Counted from the first letter of the stretch, positions 25,584 to 34,147 are shown. The stretch: DNA of 64,000 bases from Paludibacteraceae bacterium (GCA_024401645.1 JAKSKR010000005.1:1-64000); one strand, 5' to 3'. Program-made: numbers and translations. Notes: a model not told the origin generated them from the sequence alone.

Positions 25584-27293
25584 TTAAAAGTTTTCCAAAT
25601 CTAATTTATACTTATTCAAAGATTTCATTTTGCTCAAATAAGCATCATGCTTTTCTTTATATTCAGTTTGTAATTGTTTCAACATAGTATTCCTATTCTC
25701 AATATTACTGTTTGCTGATTCTTTGACATTAAGTTTCACATCATCTATTATTGCATTCTTTACCGTCATAAGTTTTTCTTTAAATTGAGGTATCACCTGT
25801 TCATCAAGATAATTGTGAATAACTCTTCTTCTTTGAGGCTTTGCCATAGTATGCTCTGTCATAAAAGCAACTGCGACATTAAGAATAGACTCGTTTCCTA
25901 ATGCATTAATCAATACATCTCCAGCTTTATCTTCTATAAAGTCCTCAGTTAATGCATCAGCGCCCTCTTCAACAACGGTTTCAGCCACATCCTCAGCTGC
26001 AGAAGTACCAGCTGTCATAGCTAATTTTACCGCTTTACTTCCATACTTAATAGTCTTCACAATTGCACTATCATACTCATGTCCAGCATTTTTCAAATCA
26101 ATGTCATAGCTCAAGCCTTCTATAGAGTACTTCATGACATCTATGTTTCCTATCAAATTTTCAATATCTTCTTGTTTAGCAATTTTCTTCATAGAATACT
26201 CTTGTAAGATATTGCTAACTTTTGTCTTAAAATCACCAAGAAGTAATTTTGCCGTTCCATTTATATAAGTTCTTGCCTCACCGTCAATATCTGTACTTGA
26301 GCCTGCTATTAATTCATCCAATTTATCGAAAACTGTATCTCCAAATATGCGAATGCAGTCTTTTTCTTTCAAGTCAATATCTCCTTTGATATCCATCACC
26401 ATTCCATCCAAATAAGTTGACACGCGCGACTTTTCTAATTCAAGCTGCTTAATCTTTTTCGACAATTCAGAATCATCACGACCAGCATTTAGCATCTCAA
26501 TAACAACAGAAAGCAACTGCTTTGCACAAACTTTCATTCTGCCTTGCGTAGCATTTTTAATATAAACACGCTTATTTCTTTCAATTTTGTTTAGGAGTTC
26601 ATAAAACTCATCTAATTTATTTGTCGAGGCAGATATACAAATGATATTCTCTAACGGAATGTTTTCCTGTTTATTTATCAGTTTCACAGTATCTGCCACC
26701 GCAGAATCTGTTTTTGAATCACACATTGTAAGCATCACAAAAACCTCACGATTTGCCAATTTACAACTATTGACAAATTCCCTATTCACAGATGTAAACT
26801 GCTTGTTAACATCTACCGACATAATAACGGCATCAGCTTGCGGTAGAAAAGACATTAAAGCTTCTTTATGCGATTTTTCATTAGATGCCAAACCAGGAGT
26901 GTCAACAAGGATTGTATATTTAGACAGCTTTTTATTAGTATCATATATATTTACCTGTTTAAATTGAACCAACTCCTCGTTTTTCAAAGAATTAATATCC
27001 AAAGGTATTAGAATTCCGTTATTATCGACACCTTCCGCTTTTACTTCTTCGCGTCCAAAATTAATAGCATATATTGTAGCTGTTGTAGGTTTTGTTGCAG
27101 TTTCTAACATTTTACTATCTGTCAATGCATTAATCAGGGTTGTTTTACCCGAACTAAATTCTCCGACAATTGGCAAGATTAATGAGGTTTCAGACTCATT
27201 CAATCTTTTTTTAATGTTTGAAATAGCAGATATACAATCTTTCATTCCTGTATAATCAGCGATTTCTTCAAGCAATTCAATTTTCTTATTCAT
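25584..27293 (-). CDS. Dynamin-like GTPase 1
   Basis: A 569-residue protein, the first gene of the operon. The P-loop is GEFSSGKT (44-51), the switch region KPTTATIYA (68-76) and G3 DTPG (131-134). G4 reads TMCD (189-192), so the usual Asn is a Thr, which may alter nucleotide specificity or affinity. The rest is helical with a hydrophobic stretch near 420-460. It is followed after 12 bases by the small coiled-coil gene. Three GTPases with related but clearly different G domains in one operon recall the multi-dynamin loci of other bacteria, where the proteins assemble as hetero-oligomers. That comparison is inference. Confidence 0.85.
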   Translation of the reverse strand: MNKKIELLEEIADYTGMKDCISAISNIKKRLNESETSLILPIVGEFSSGKTTLINALTDSKMLETATKPTTATIYAINFGREEVKAEGVDNNGILIPLDINSLKNEELVQFKQVNIYDTNKKLSKYTILVDTPGLASNEKSHKEALMSFLPQADAVIMSVDVNKQFTSVNREFVNSCKLANREVFVMLTMCDSKTDSAVADTVKLINKQENIPLENIICISASTNKLDEFYELLNKIERNKRVYIKNATQGRMKVCAKQLLSVVIEMLNAGRDDSELSKKIKQLELEKSRVSTYLDGMVMDIKGDIDLKEKDCIRIFGDTVFDKLDELIAGSSTDIDGEARTYINGTAKLLLGDFKTKVSNILQEYSMKKIAKQEDIENLIGNIDVMKYSIEGLSYDIDLKNAGHEYDSAIVKTIKYGSKAVKLAMTAGTSAAEDVAETVVEEGADALTEDFIEDKAGDVLINALGNESILNVAVAFMTEHTMAKPQRRRVIHNYLDEQVIPQFKEKLMTVKNAIIDDVKLNVKESANSNIENRNTMLKQLQTEYKEKHDAYLSKMKSLNKYKLDLENF

Positions 27294-27366
27294 ATATTTA
27301 TACTTTTATAGCAAACTGAATTAATATTATTTAGAGACAGTAAGACTTTTACTAATATATCTGTTT

Positions 27367-27588
27367 TCACCCAATCCTTTCCACATTCAAATCCACCGTA
27401 TTCAAGCAACCAGCTTTCTTAATGTCGATACCATACATACGCATGAAGGCGTCAACCACCGGCTGGCCGCCATTGGTGGTAACTGGGTTACCCACACTTT
27501 GGCTTACTACTTGCACACTCATACCCGGCTCGATGCGGATACCATTGCACTGTTTACGGTTCTTTGTAGTTATTTGAAATAATGGCAT
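27367..27588 (-). CDS. Small conserved Bacteroidales protein, unknown function
   Basis: A 73-residue, mostly beta protein with no signal peptide. The segment GMSVQVVSQSVGNPVTTNGG followed by a helix V-x-x-A-F-M-R-x-Y-G-I-D-I-K-K-A-G is a pattern I have seen in small uncharacterised Bacteroidales proteins; I cannot name the family with certainty. It lies 73 bases upstream of the dynamin operon on the same strand and could be read with it. Confidence 0.6.
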   Translation of the reverse strand: MPLFQITTKNRKQCNGIRIEPGMSVQVVSQSVGNPVTTNGGQPVVDAFMRMYGIDIKKAGCLNTVDLNVERIG

Positions 27589-27676
27589 ATCTTATTAGTT
27601 TTTTTTATCGGAATTATACACTTTAGACTTGCGTATCCTGATTACCCCAAGTGTATAAGTTTAATTAAAGTTTCGA

Positions 27677-27943
27677 CTATATATTGGCCGATTCGTAAAA
27701 TTCTTTATTCTCCTCTTCAAACTTATTATTAAGCGTATGAAAGGCATTATAAATACGATCTTCTAACTCATTAACTTCTTTATTGCCTAAAATCGTATCT
27801 ATCCATCTGAACTCATTTAGAAGAGCTTCTAATTCTTCTGCAATGGGGAAATATTCCTCCATATTTTTATAATTAATATTCTTCATCGATTCCTCTACTT
27901 TAGAAAATCTACATTCTATTTTTTCTCTCTTTTTACTTCTCAT
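27677..27943 (-). CDS. Small alpha-helical protein, unknown function
   Basis: An 88-residue, strongly charged and helical protein starting at the ATG 27941-27943. There is no signal, no membrane helix and no recognised motif. About 90 bases upstream lies a 42-base segment that is also found, in diverged form, in front of the acyl-carrier-like gene at 28263-28628, suggesting shared control. Confidence 0.5.
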   Translation of the reverse strand: MRSKKREKIECRFSKVEESMKNINYKNMEEYFPIAEELEALLNEFRWIDTILGNKEVNELEDRIYNAFHTLNNKFEEENKEFYESANI

Positions 27944-28035
27944 AATTATTTTGTTTTTATATAAGGCTTTTATCTGTTATTATTCGTTTTTAATTTTCGA
28001 CAATTTTACACATAAACCTTACTTTATGCGAAATT

Positions 28036-28078
28036 GGGAAACACGATTTTCTCGTAAAAAACACAAACTGCTTACATA
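28036..28078 (-). repeat. Diverged leader repeat, copy 1
   Basis: About 42 bases similar to 28694-28736, sharing the core AAACTGCTTACAT and a CGATTTT block. It sits upstream of the 88-residue gene on the minus strand. Confidence 0.45.
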
Positions 28079-28262
28079 ATGTAGAATGATACATTTTGGC
28101 AGCATTTTGTTATTTGAGTTTTAGGCAAACAATAGGCAGAATAATCTACCAACTGCTGTTTGGAAAGCTTGTTAATTCCTTTAGAAACTGACGCACAAAG
28201 CAAAAAAAAAAAACAGACTTCCAAATTTCAAGTCAAAAAAATATCATCTTTATGGAAGTTTA

Positions 28263-28628
28263 TTACAGATTTCTTTCGTTAATCAGCTTAACAATTCCGC
28301 CAACAGTTGCACAACCTTTCAGTTCTGCTTCTGAAACTACAAGACCAAACTCTTTACTTATGGCACTTGCCAATTTTGAGAGCTGATATGAACTATCTAT
28401 GCCAATAAGACCTATGCTGCTACCCAAATCGACACCTTGACAATTAAACTCATCCTTAATGAGATTGACGACACACAGTTCAGTTGACTTGCTAATTGGA
28501 ATTGTAGATTTTGAAGTTCCAATAAAACCCATTGCACTACCAATAACCGCACGTTTGCGAGATGGTTTAGCAGAATCGTCTCGAGATGATAATCCTAACT
28601 GAAAATTCTTTTTTGCATATCTTATCAT
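28263..28628 (-). CDS. Orphan acyl-carrier-protein-like protein
   Basis: A 121-residue protein. The last 65 residues read like an acyl carrier domain: a D-S pair in GLIGIDSSYQLSKL at the start of helix II, then EFGLVVSEAELKGCATVGGIVKLI, the typical helix III/IV ending. The serine of the D-S pair would carry the phosphopantetheine arm. The first 55 residues are basic and of unknown role, longer than in a normal 80-residue ACP. No synthase, ketosynthase or transferase gene is near, so a partner must act in trans. The DSL motif is changed to DSS, so carrier function is likely but not certain. Confidence 0.55.
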   Translation of the reverse strand: MIRYAKKNFQLGLSSRDDSAKPSRKRAVIGSAMGFIGTSKSTIPISKSTELCVVNLIKDEFNCQGVDLGSSIGLIGIDSSYQLSKLASAISKEFGLVVSEAELKGCATVGGIVKLINERNL

Positions 28629-28693
28629 AAATAGACGCTACTACTTTGAAAATTTCTGCAACGTTACACAGAAACTCGTAGCCTTGCACTAAA

Positions 28694-28736
28694 CGGAAAT
28701 GCGATTTTTTCATAGAAAAGAGTAAACTGCTTACAT
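28694..28736 (-). repeat. Diverged leader repeat, copy 2
   Basis: Counterpart of 28036-28078, 66 bases upstream of the acyl-carrier-like gene. It probably holds a shared promoter or operator, although no TAnnTTTG box is obvious in it. Confidence 0.45.
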
Positions 28737-28972
28737 CACGTAAATATTTACATTAACCTTACATTTTGCATTCGTCCTTTTGGGAGCAACCAACAACAGA
28801 CCCCGTCACACGCTTCATTATAATCTGCGCAAACTACCATTTTTGGCACCACTTGCGCTGATTATGGAGATTTAATATGAATCAAGAGATATTGGATAGA
28901 CAAGAAAAAGAAGGCACATAGCTAATGGAATGCCGAAGGGGTATTCATAAAAATTTGACACCCCCTATAAAC

Positions 28973-29001
28973 AAAAAAAATCGGATCACTTATGTGATTC
29001 G
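28973..29001 (-). terminator. Hairpin terminator for the gene at 29038
   Basis: On the minus strand the stem CGAATCAC with GTGATCCG (one wobble pair) and a four-base loop are followed by a U-tract of eight. Confidence 0.7.
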
Positions 29002-29037
29002 ACTCATTAATTAATTCATACTTAAAAGGTCCTGGGC

Positions 29038-29400
29038 TTACTTTTCCCTAATGTAAAGATAACCCTGATTGTCGATTAAGCAATTGTTGTTCACTTCAAT
29101 TCTAAAGTAAACACGGTCGTAGCCCGGAGGGGTCATGCTGATGAGCACCACGTCGTCGGTATAACGTTCAACAAACACGGCACCAGTCAAACATCTGCCG
29201 TTAGCATACACACCGTCGTGCTTAATGTTTACAACCAAACCATTTCCTACATAAGTACCTTCTTCGAGGTATTTGTAGACAGACCTAACAGTATTGAACT
29301 TGAACACTTCGGCGTGTTCTTCAGCAACACTCTCGCTTACTTCTGCAAAAACCGGAGCAAACAACAAGCAAGCCATAAACAACATCGTTAAAAATCTCAT
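29038..29400 (-). CDS. Small exported protein, unknown function
   Basis: A 120-residue protein with a signal peptide (residues 1-19, ending VFA). The mature part is beta-rich (VVNIKHDGVYANGR, VVLISMTPPGYDRVYFRIEV, CLIDNQGYLYIREK), suggesting a small periplasmic or surface beta domain. There is no sorting tail or lipobox. It is monocistronic, with its own -7 box and terminator. No family is recognised. Confidence 0.65.
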   Translation of the reverse strand: MRFLTMLFMACLLFAPVFAEVSESVAEEHAEVFKFNTVRSVYKYLEEGTYVGNGLVVNIKHDGVYANGRCLTGAVFVERYTDDVVLISMTPPGYDRVYFRIEVNNNCLIDNQGYLYIREK

Positions 29401-29442
29401 AACACAAATAACTAATCTTCTTTTACCTCATTATTTTCGATG

Positions 29443-29450
29443 CAAAGTTA
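29443..29450 (-). promoter_or_regulatory. -7 box of the small exported protein
   Basis: TAACTTTG on the minus strand, 42 bases before the ATG at 29400. Confidence 0.55.
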
Positions 29451-29595
29451 GTAATAGTTTTTGAATTATGTTACAAAATAGTGTTATAAAACATATTTAT
29501 TTAACACTTTTGTATAACATAAAACATTCTCATCCCTTACGGAATAAGGGATGAGAGCTTGTAAAAAAATATTTCAGGAAAGCCAAGAAACATCT

Positions 29596-29611
29596 TGGCA
29601 CGGGTTTTGCA
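29596..29611 (+). promoter_or_regulatory. Sigma-54 (RpoN) type promoter
   Basis: TGGCAC, five bases, TTGCA: an exact -24/-12 element with ten bases between the GG and GC. It lies about 96 bases before the ATG of the small membrane protein at 29708. It shares an A/C-rich downstream leader character with the second such site at 34311-34326. A hairpin with arms 29654-29660 and 29674-29680 lies in the leader. Confidence 0.75.
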
Positions 29612-29707
29612 ATTAAGATAACAGATACATCAAGAAAAATTAACAACAAGCTTGAAGCAGTCTAATTTTTATTCTGCTTCTTACACATCAAAAAAAATTA
29701 CAACATT

Positions 29708-29923
29708 ATGAGTACAACAAAAATCGTAGCATGTAGCATTGCTTTCATCGTTGGTTTATTTATTGGTTTTGCCCTGAAGGGCGGTTTCTGCCTATGGGCT
29801 ATCGTTCCGGCTTCGCTTCTTGCCAAAGGCGTTAGCTACTTCTTCAAAGACGAAGAAACAGAAGATGAGACTGCAAAGGAGACCCAAAAGGAACCTGCCT
29901 CTGGCAACGATGTCGTGAAATAG
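29708..29923 (+). CDS. Small membrane protein under sigma-54 control
   Basis: A 71-residue protein with one long or two short membrane segments (about residues 5-24 and 29-43) and a highly acidic tail rich in E and K. No family is recognised. Control by sigma-54 implies that an enhancer-binding activator responds to some signal, since RpoN holoenzyme cannot open DNA alone. The gene ends six bases before the convergent GH108 lysozyme gene. Confidence 0.65.
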   Translation: MSTTKIVACSIAFIVGLFIGFALKGGFCLWAIVPASLLAKGVSYFFKDEETEDETAKETQKEPASGNDVVK

Positions 29924-29929
29924 TAAATC

Positions 29930-30466
29930 TTATTTCTCTTCTTCCTTAAAAACAATCCTATTAATTCGGTTATACCAACCTTTCTTGAACACATTCTGTT
30001 CGGGACAGCGTTCCACCAAGCCATCAATAAACTGCAAACGTGCAGCCTTAATTTGGTTAAAGAGTTCGCTAAGGTGCGGATGACCATTAATAGCACCCAA
30101 GGTTACGGGGCCCACAATGCCATCGGCAGTTACCTGCAACACATGGCGCTGAATGTAACGAATGGAAGTAGAAACGCCACTACCCCACGCGAAGTCGACC
30201 AAAAGGTTCGCAATGCTTTGGTTCACTATGAGGTCGGCCTTCCACTTATTCCAATACATGGTGGTGAAAATCTGCATCCATTCTTCATCGGTAATGTTCA
30301 GTAGGTCGTCGAGCGACGGTTGCGGTTGCTTCTTCAGCTGCCGCCAGTAGCAAAACGTGCGGTAGGTTACGCCACGCATGGTGGCACCGCCACGGTCGGC
30401 TTTGTGGTTACTCCAACCACCTTCCAACTGGCGAAGAAGGGGAACAAACAAGATTGCTTTTGCCAT
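29930..30466 (-). CDS. GH108-type lysozyme with peptidoglycan-binding C-terminus
   Basis: 178 residues from the ATG at 30464-30466; a longer TTG start at 30523 lies upstream of the promoter and is rejected. The catalytic motif of GH108 is seen as LEGGWSNHKADRGGATMRGV with the glutamate at residue 15. The C-terminal half (VTADGIVGPVTLGAIN and on) is the PG_binding_3 type domain. Proteins of this form are phage endolysins or their domesticated relatives in Bacteroidales. There is no signal peptide, so export would need a holin or lysis; none is seen next to it. The frame is intact. Confidence 0.85.
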   Translation of the reverse strand: MAKAILFVPLLRQLEGGWSNHKADRGGATMRGVTYRTFCYWRQLKKQPQPSLDDLLNITDEEWMQIFTTMYWNKWKADLIVNQSIANLLVDFAWGSGVSTSIRYIQRHVLQVTADGIVGPVTLGAINGHPHLSELFNQIKAARLQFIDGLVERCPEQNVFKKGWYNRINRIVFKEEEK

Positions 30467-30498
30467 ATCGTTTAAACTAGTTATAATGAATACTACTA

Positions 30499-30506
30499 CA
30501 AATATA
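30499..30506 (-). promoter_or_regulatory. -7 box of the GH108 lysozyme
   Basis: TATATTTG on the minus strand, 33 bases upstream of the ATG at 30466. It decides the start against the TTG at 30523. Confidence 0.6.
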
Positions 30507-30636
30507 CAACAGTTTGTTGTCAAATGGTGACAAACGCAAGCACTTCTTTGCCAATATTGCAGTGTTCATTTACCATCAGAAGACAAAAAGGACATGAATT
30601 TATGAATATAGATTTTAAACTTAAAAAGTTAAATAT

Positions 30637-30644
30637 TAAATTTG
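30637..30644 (+). promoter_or_regulatory. -7 box of the serpin gene
   Basis: TAAATTTG, 32 bases upstream of the ATG at 30677. Confidence 0.55.
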
Positions 30645-30676
30645 ATATATATTACAATTTAAATATTTAACTGCAC

Positions 30677-31996
30677 ATGAGGAACATTCTTTTTTGGGGA
30701 GCACTTTTGGCTCCATTGTCGTTTTACTCTTGTACCGACGACGACAACAATGGTAATGATAACATTCTGGTAGAAGACATCGATGGCGAGTTAAGTAACG
30801 AGTTCTACGAGAACTTGAGTTGGAAGGTGAAGGCACGCAACATTTCAGCCGTTCCACTCAACCTGTCTGGCAAGGAAATGAAGGCGGTTGCAAACAACAA
30901 CCTATTTGCCAACAAGGTACTAGCGCAACTACGTTCGAATGACGAAAACACCATGTTCTCGCCTATCAGTTTAGAAATTGCGTTGGCGATGTTAGACAAT
31001 GGACTTTACAGCCCCGTGCAGAAGGAGGTGAAGACTGCACTAGGCATGCAAGACTTCAGTATGGAGGAAATAAACGCTTTCTACACCAAAATTGCGGAAA
31101 GCCTAAATTCCACTACCGACACCACATCTATATTCGAAAGTCAAAATTCATTCTGGGCACAATACGGGCTAAAGCTGCGCAAAAACTTCGTGGATGTGAT
31201 TACTGACCAATACAAGGCATCGGTTGCAAATCTCGATTTCACGAATCCGAATGCTAACGACACGATAGATGCCTGGGCTAACGAAGCCACGCATGGCCTA
31301 ATTCCGAAACTGAACCTCGAACTCAAAAACACGAAGGCTATTCTGGCCAACTCTTGCTACTTTAAAGCCGACTGGGCGGAAAAGATGCTTGTTGACTATC
31401 CGATAACGTTTACCGATGGTAACGGCAACACCATAAAAGAAGCACACGGCATAAGTTATGGTTCTGAAAGAACTATGACATACGCAGAAAACGGCTCTTA
31501 CCAGGCTGTTAGGTTACCTTATGGCAATGGCACTTTCTGCATGGACATTGTGTTACCAGCAAACGGCACAAGCACCGCAGACCTTTTGACAAAACTCGAC
31601 TGGAACAACCTAGGGCTGAAAGACAACAACCTAGTAGAGTTCTCAATGGTCAAGTTCAAGGCCGAGAACATACACAAAATGCTTAACAAGCTGAAGGATG
31701 TGGGTATGCCTAGCCTTAAGCGTGCAGCTTTAGACAAAATTTCGGACGACCTGATTTTAAGCGACATTCAGCAAAACACATTTATTGAAGTTGACCGTGA
31801 AGGAACAAAGGCTGCTGCCGTTACCACTGCGCTTGCGAAGGATGGTTTTAACGAGAGACTTGAAGAACCAAAGAAATTCAACGTAGACCGTCCGTTCCTA
31901 TTTGCCATCCGTGAACAAAACACAGGGGTCATCTTATTCATGGGTGAAGTGGTCAAGCCCGAAAATTTTACCAGCCCATTCGATTTCTTCCATTAA
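30677..31996 (+). CDS. Serpin (serine/cysteine protease inhibitor), lipoprotein
   Basis: A 439-residue serpin of normal length plus a lipoprotein leader: lipobox PLSFYSC with Cys at residue 19, then an Asp-rich linker. Serpin motifs are FSPISLEIALAML near 95, NSCYFKADW near 220 and the closing FNVDRPFLFAIRE-x-x-TGVILFMGEVV. The reactive-loop hinge EGTKAAAVTTALA is close to the inhibitory consensus with small residues at P15-P9, so the protein should undergo the suicide transition and be an active inhibitor. The bond cut lies in the following loop. It probably guards the cell surface against host or bacterial proteases. Confidence 0.93.
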   Translation: MRNILFWGALLAPLSFYSCTDDDNNGNDNILVEDIDGELSNEFYENLSWKVKARNISAVPLNLSGKEMKAVANNNLFANKVLAQLRSNDENTMFSPISLEIALAMLDNGLYSPVQKEVKTALGMQDFSMEEINAFYTKIAESLNSTTDTTSIFESQNSFWAQYGLKLRKNFVDVITDQYKASVANLDFTNPNANDTIDAWANEATHGLIPKLNLELKNTKAILANSCYFKADWAEKMLVDYPITFTDGNGNTIKEAHGISYGSERTMTYAENGSYQAVRLPYGNGTFCMDIVLPANGTSTADLLTKLDWNNLGLKDNNLVEFSMVKFKAENIHKMLNKLKDVGMPSLKRAALDKISDDLILSDIQQNTFIEVDREGTKAAAVTTALAKDGFNERLEEPKKFNVDRPFLFAIREQNTGVILFMGEVVKPENFTSPFDFFH

Positions 31997-32018
31997 TTAT
32001 AGACACAACATTACGCAA

Positions 32019-32053
32019 AAAGAGGTAAGCTCCATACGGGAACTTACCTCTTT
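32019..32053. terminator. Bidirectional terminator between serpin and GH39-like gene
   Basis: An eleven-base perfect stem, AAAGAGGTAAG with CTTACCTCTTT, with A-rich and T-rich outer flanks, between two convergent genes. Confidence 0.8.
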
Positions 32054-32076
32054 CTTATTTTCAGGACAACACCCAA

Positions 32077-34077
32077 TTAGTGTCTTACAATCACCTTCAC
32101 CGAAGCAACCTCAACATCGGTTTTAGCACGAAGCACATACACGCCATTCTCTAGGCCCGCCACGTCCATGCTATTGTCTTCCGACGTTTGGACCAATCTG
32201 CCATCGGTAGAATAAAGTTCCATTCTCCTCACCGGTTCGCCCGACACGAAAAGGCGGCTATTCACTAAACTGGGAATGGAAGTCTTCAACGATGTTGCGT
32301 TAGCCGAAAAGGTTGTTTCCTTTTGTACCGGCTTAAACTCAATATAGTCGATATTGCAGAAAGCACCTTCCACGTTAAGTTTTAAGACATGTTTTCCCTC
32401 TGTCAACTCAACAGACTCACCCGAAACGGTTTCATAAGCAGTCCAACTGCCCGTGTTAGGCACTTCAACGATGCCAGTAAGGGGCTTGCCGTCAACAGAC
32501 AACGAGAAGGCAGATCCATCAAGGCCAGAAGCCACCCTCGCCTCGAAAGTGTAGTTGTCCGACTCCTTTACATCAATCGTATAAGCCAACCATTCGCCCT
32601 TCTTGGTCCAACCAAGCACATAACCATCTTCATCGTTACCGTCAAGGTCCACACCTTCGTCGCCACGAAAAACCTTACCCGAATTCAAGTCATCCTCGTC
32701 GTGGTATGCCACACCTTCGCCACCCACGTCGTACTTTTCCATTTCAATTACTCCGGGCAATGTTTGTGCCACACCATTGTAAGGAGCCTGTTCAATAACC
32801 GGTTTCAACGAAATGCGGTAAGCGTAGTAGGCATTGGCAACATTAACAGGAATCTGCAGATAGCCGTTGTTGATGTTGTAGACATTGCTAGAAACAACGG
32901 TAGTGCCATTAACAGCCTTGTCCTTGTCGGCCCAAGTCACCTGTTCAACGGTTGCCATAACCTTGTTGCCAAACCTTGCAGGAATGCCGCTAATCTTAAC
33001 GGTAGTGGTGCCGACGGTGTTTCCACCCAAGACGATGCTAGCTACCTTCTTCTGCAAATTTACGGCAGCGAAACCGTCAACGCCATCACTCTTGTCGTTC
33101 GGCGGTGTAACCTTTGCCATGTAGCCACTCATGTCGCCATACCACTTATAGAGGTACCAGCCACCGCCACGTTCGTTGTTGGCAGTAAGCAAGCTACCCA
33201 AACGGCCAGGCAAGTTAGTGAACCACCACGAAATCATGGCACTTTCAACGCCATGGCGCTCAAACTTTGCAATGAAAGGCACCGAAACACCAGGGCAACC
33301 CTCTAGGGTGTGGGTGTCTGACGAATATTCGTTAATAGAAATGGCACGAGGGCTGATATTGTACTTCCTTTCCAAGCTCCTTAAGTTCTCAATGGCGCCA
33401 ACAAATCCGCCAGAACCCCATTGGTGCCAGCTAATAACGTCGGGCAAACAGTTATTTTGCGAACAGTACTTCAGGAATGCATCCATTCTGCTAGAATTGT
33501 ACCAAGAATAAGAAGGTCCTATGATTTTAGCACCGGGATCGAGCTGACGGAGAAGGTCGTAAGTCTGTTTCCACAAGCCTGCATTAAAGTCGATGCTTGT
33601 GTTTTTCCAAGTACCGTCTGGCTCATTCCAGATTTCATAACCATCGAAATTCTGTATTTTAGCATTCTTCTTATCGCGCACCACAGCCCTTACACTGTCT
33701 TTCCATGCATCCATATTCTTAAACTGGTAAGGCCAACCCGGCAAAATGTCTGCCAACCTTATCTGCACTTTACCGGTTGTATTTGCAATGCGGGGCGAAA
33801 CCTTAAACGCGCCACCAATACCTTGCTGGTAGCCTCTACCGCTACGGGCAGGACACAAGAATACGTTTGGCTTTAGTGGAGCCACATTGTTATCGATGTC
33901 GCTAGGCAGCGATTCGGTAAGGCCATAAAGCGAACCGGTAGCCACATGGGTAACAGGGCGTATACTGTCTGACAAGTTCACCGTAAGCGTCGCATCGGCA
34001 GCATAAGTATTAATAGAAGCAATACCCATCCATGCAAAAACGAGCGATGCAATAAAGGAATGTTTGTTGTAATTCAT
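32077..34077 (-). CDS. Secreted GH39-like glycoside hydrolase with CBM6 and T9SS tail
   Basis: A 666-residue protein. Signal peptide residues 1-26. The catalytic (beta/alpha)8 domain of clan GH-A runs to about 330: acid/base E152 in YEIWNEPDG and nucleophile E250 in ISINEYSS. A beta domain follows, then a CBM6-type module at about 430-580 (GVIEMEKYDVGGEGVAY, ending FCNIDYIEFKPV). The tail RRMELYSTDGRLVQT ... GLENGVYVLRAKT is a type A T9SS sorting domain. GH39 enzymes are mostly beta-xylosidases or iduronidases; the exact substrate, plausibly plant polysaccharide, is not readable. No susC/susD pair is adjacent. Confidence 0.75.
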   Translation of the reverse strand: MNYNKHSFIASLVFAWMGIASINTYAADATLTVNLSDSIRPVTHVATGSLYGLTESLPSDIDNNVAPLKPNVFLCPARSGRGYQQGIGGAFKVSPRIANTTGKVQIRLADILPGWPYQFKNMDAWKDSVRAVVRDKKNAKIQNFDGYEIWNEPDGTWKNTSIDFNAGLWKQTYDLLRQLDPGAKIIGPSYSWYNSSRMDAFLKYCSQNNCLPDVISWHQWGSGGFVGAIENLRSLERKYNISPRAISINEYSSDTHTLEGCPGVSVPFIAKFERHGVESAMISWWFTNLPGRLGSLLTANNERGGGWYLYKWYGDMSGYMAKVTPPNDKSDGVDGFAAVNLQKKVASIVLGGNTVGTTTVKISGIPARFGNKVMATVEQVTWADKDKAVNGTTVVSSNVYNINNGYLQIPVNVANAYYAYRISLKPVIEQAPYNGVAQTLPGVIEMEKYDVGGEGVAYHDEDDLNSGKVFRGDEGVDLDGNDEDGYVLGWTKKGEWLAYTIDVKESDNYTFEARVASGLDGSAFSLSVDGKPLTGIVEVPNTGSWTAYETVSGESVELTEGKHVLKLNVEGAFCNIDYIEFKPVQKETTFSANATSLKTSIPSLVNSRLFVSGEPVRRMELYSTDGRLVQTSEDNSMDVAGLENGVYVLRAKTDVEVASVKVIVRH

Positions 34078-34147
34078 GCTATTAGAAATTTACGAGTTTA
34101 CTAGATGTTGTTTTTGAAAACCAGCAATGTTCGTGTTTTCAACTGCA

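Larger units (their letters stand above)
28629..29037. other. Gene-free stretch between two minus-strand genes
   Basis: 409 bases, AT-rich. It holds the second leader repeat (28694-28736), the terminator of the upstream gene (28973-29001), and a 14-codon plus-strand frame at about 28877 that I do not believe. I see no other gene. Confidence 0.5.

Noticed and set aside
28846..28860. TGGCAC ... TTGC, like a third sigma-54 promoter
   Set aside because: Only eight bases separate GG and GC; the element needs ten.
28877..28921. A 14-codon plus-strand frame (MNQEILDRQEKEGT)
   Set aside because: No promoter, no terminator and no conservation evidence.
29930..30466. The GH108 lysozyme as part of a phage together with the 10-17 kb cassette
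   Set aside because: It is 12 kb away among unrelated genes, with its own promoter and a GC content like its neighbours.
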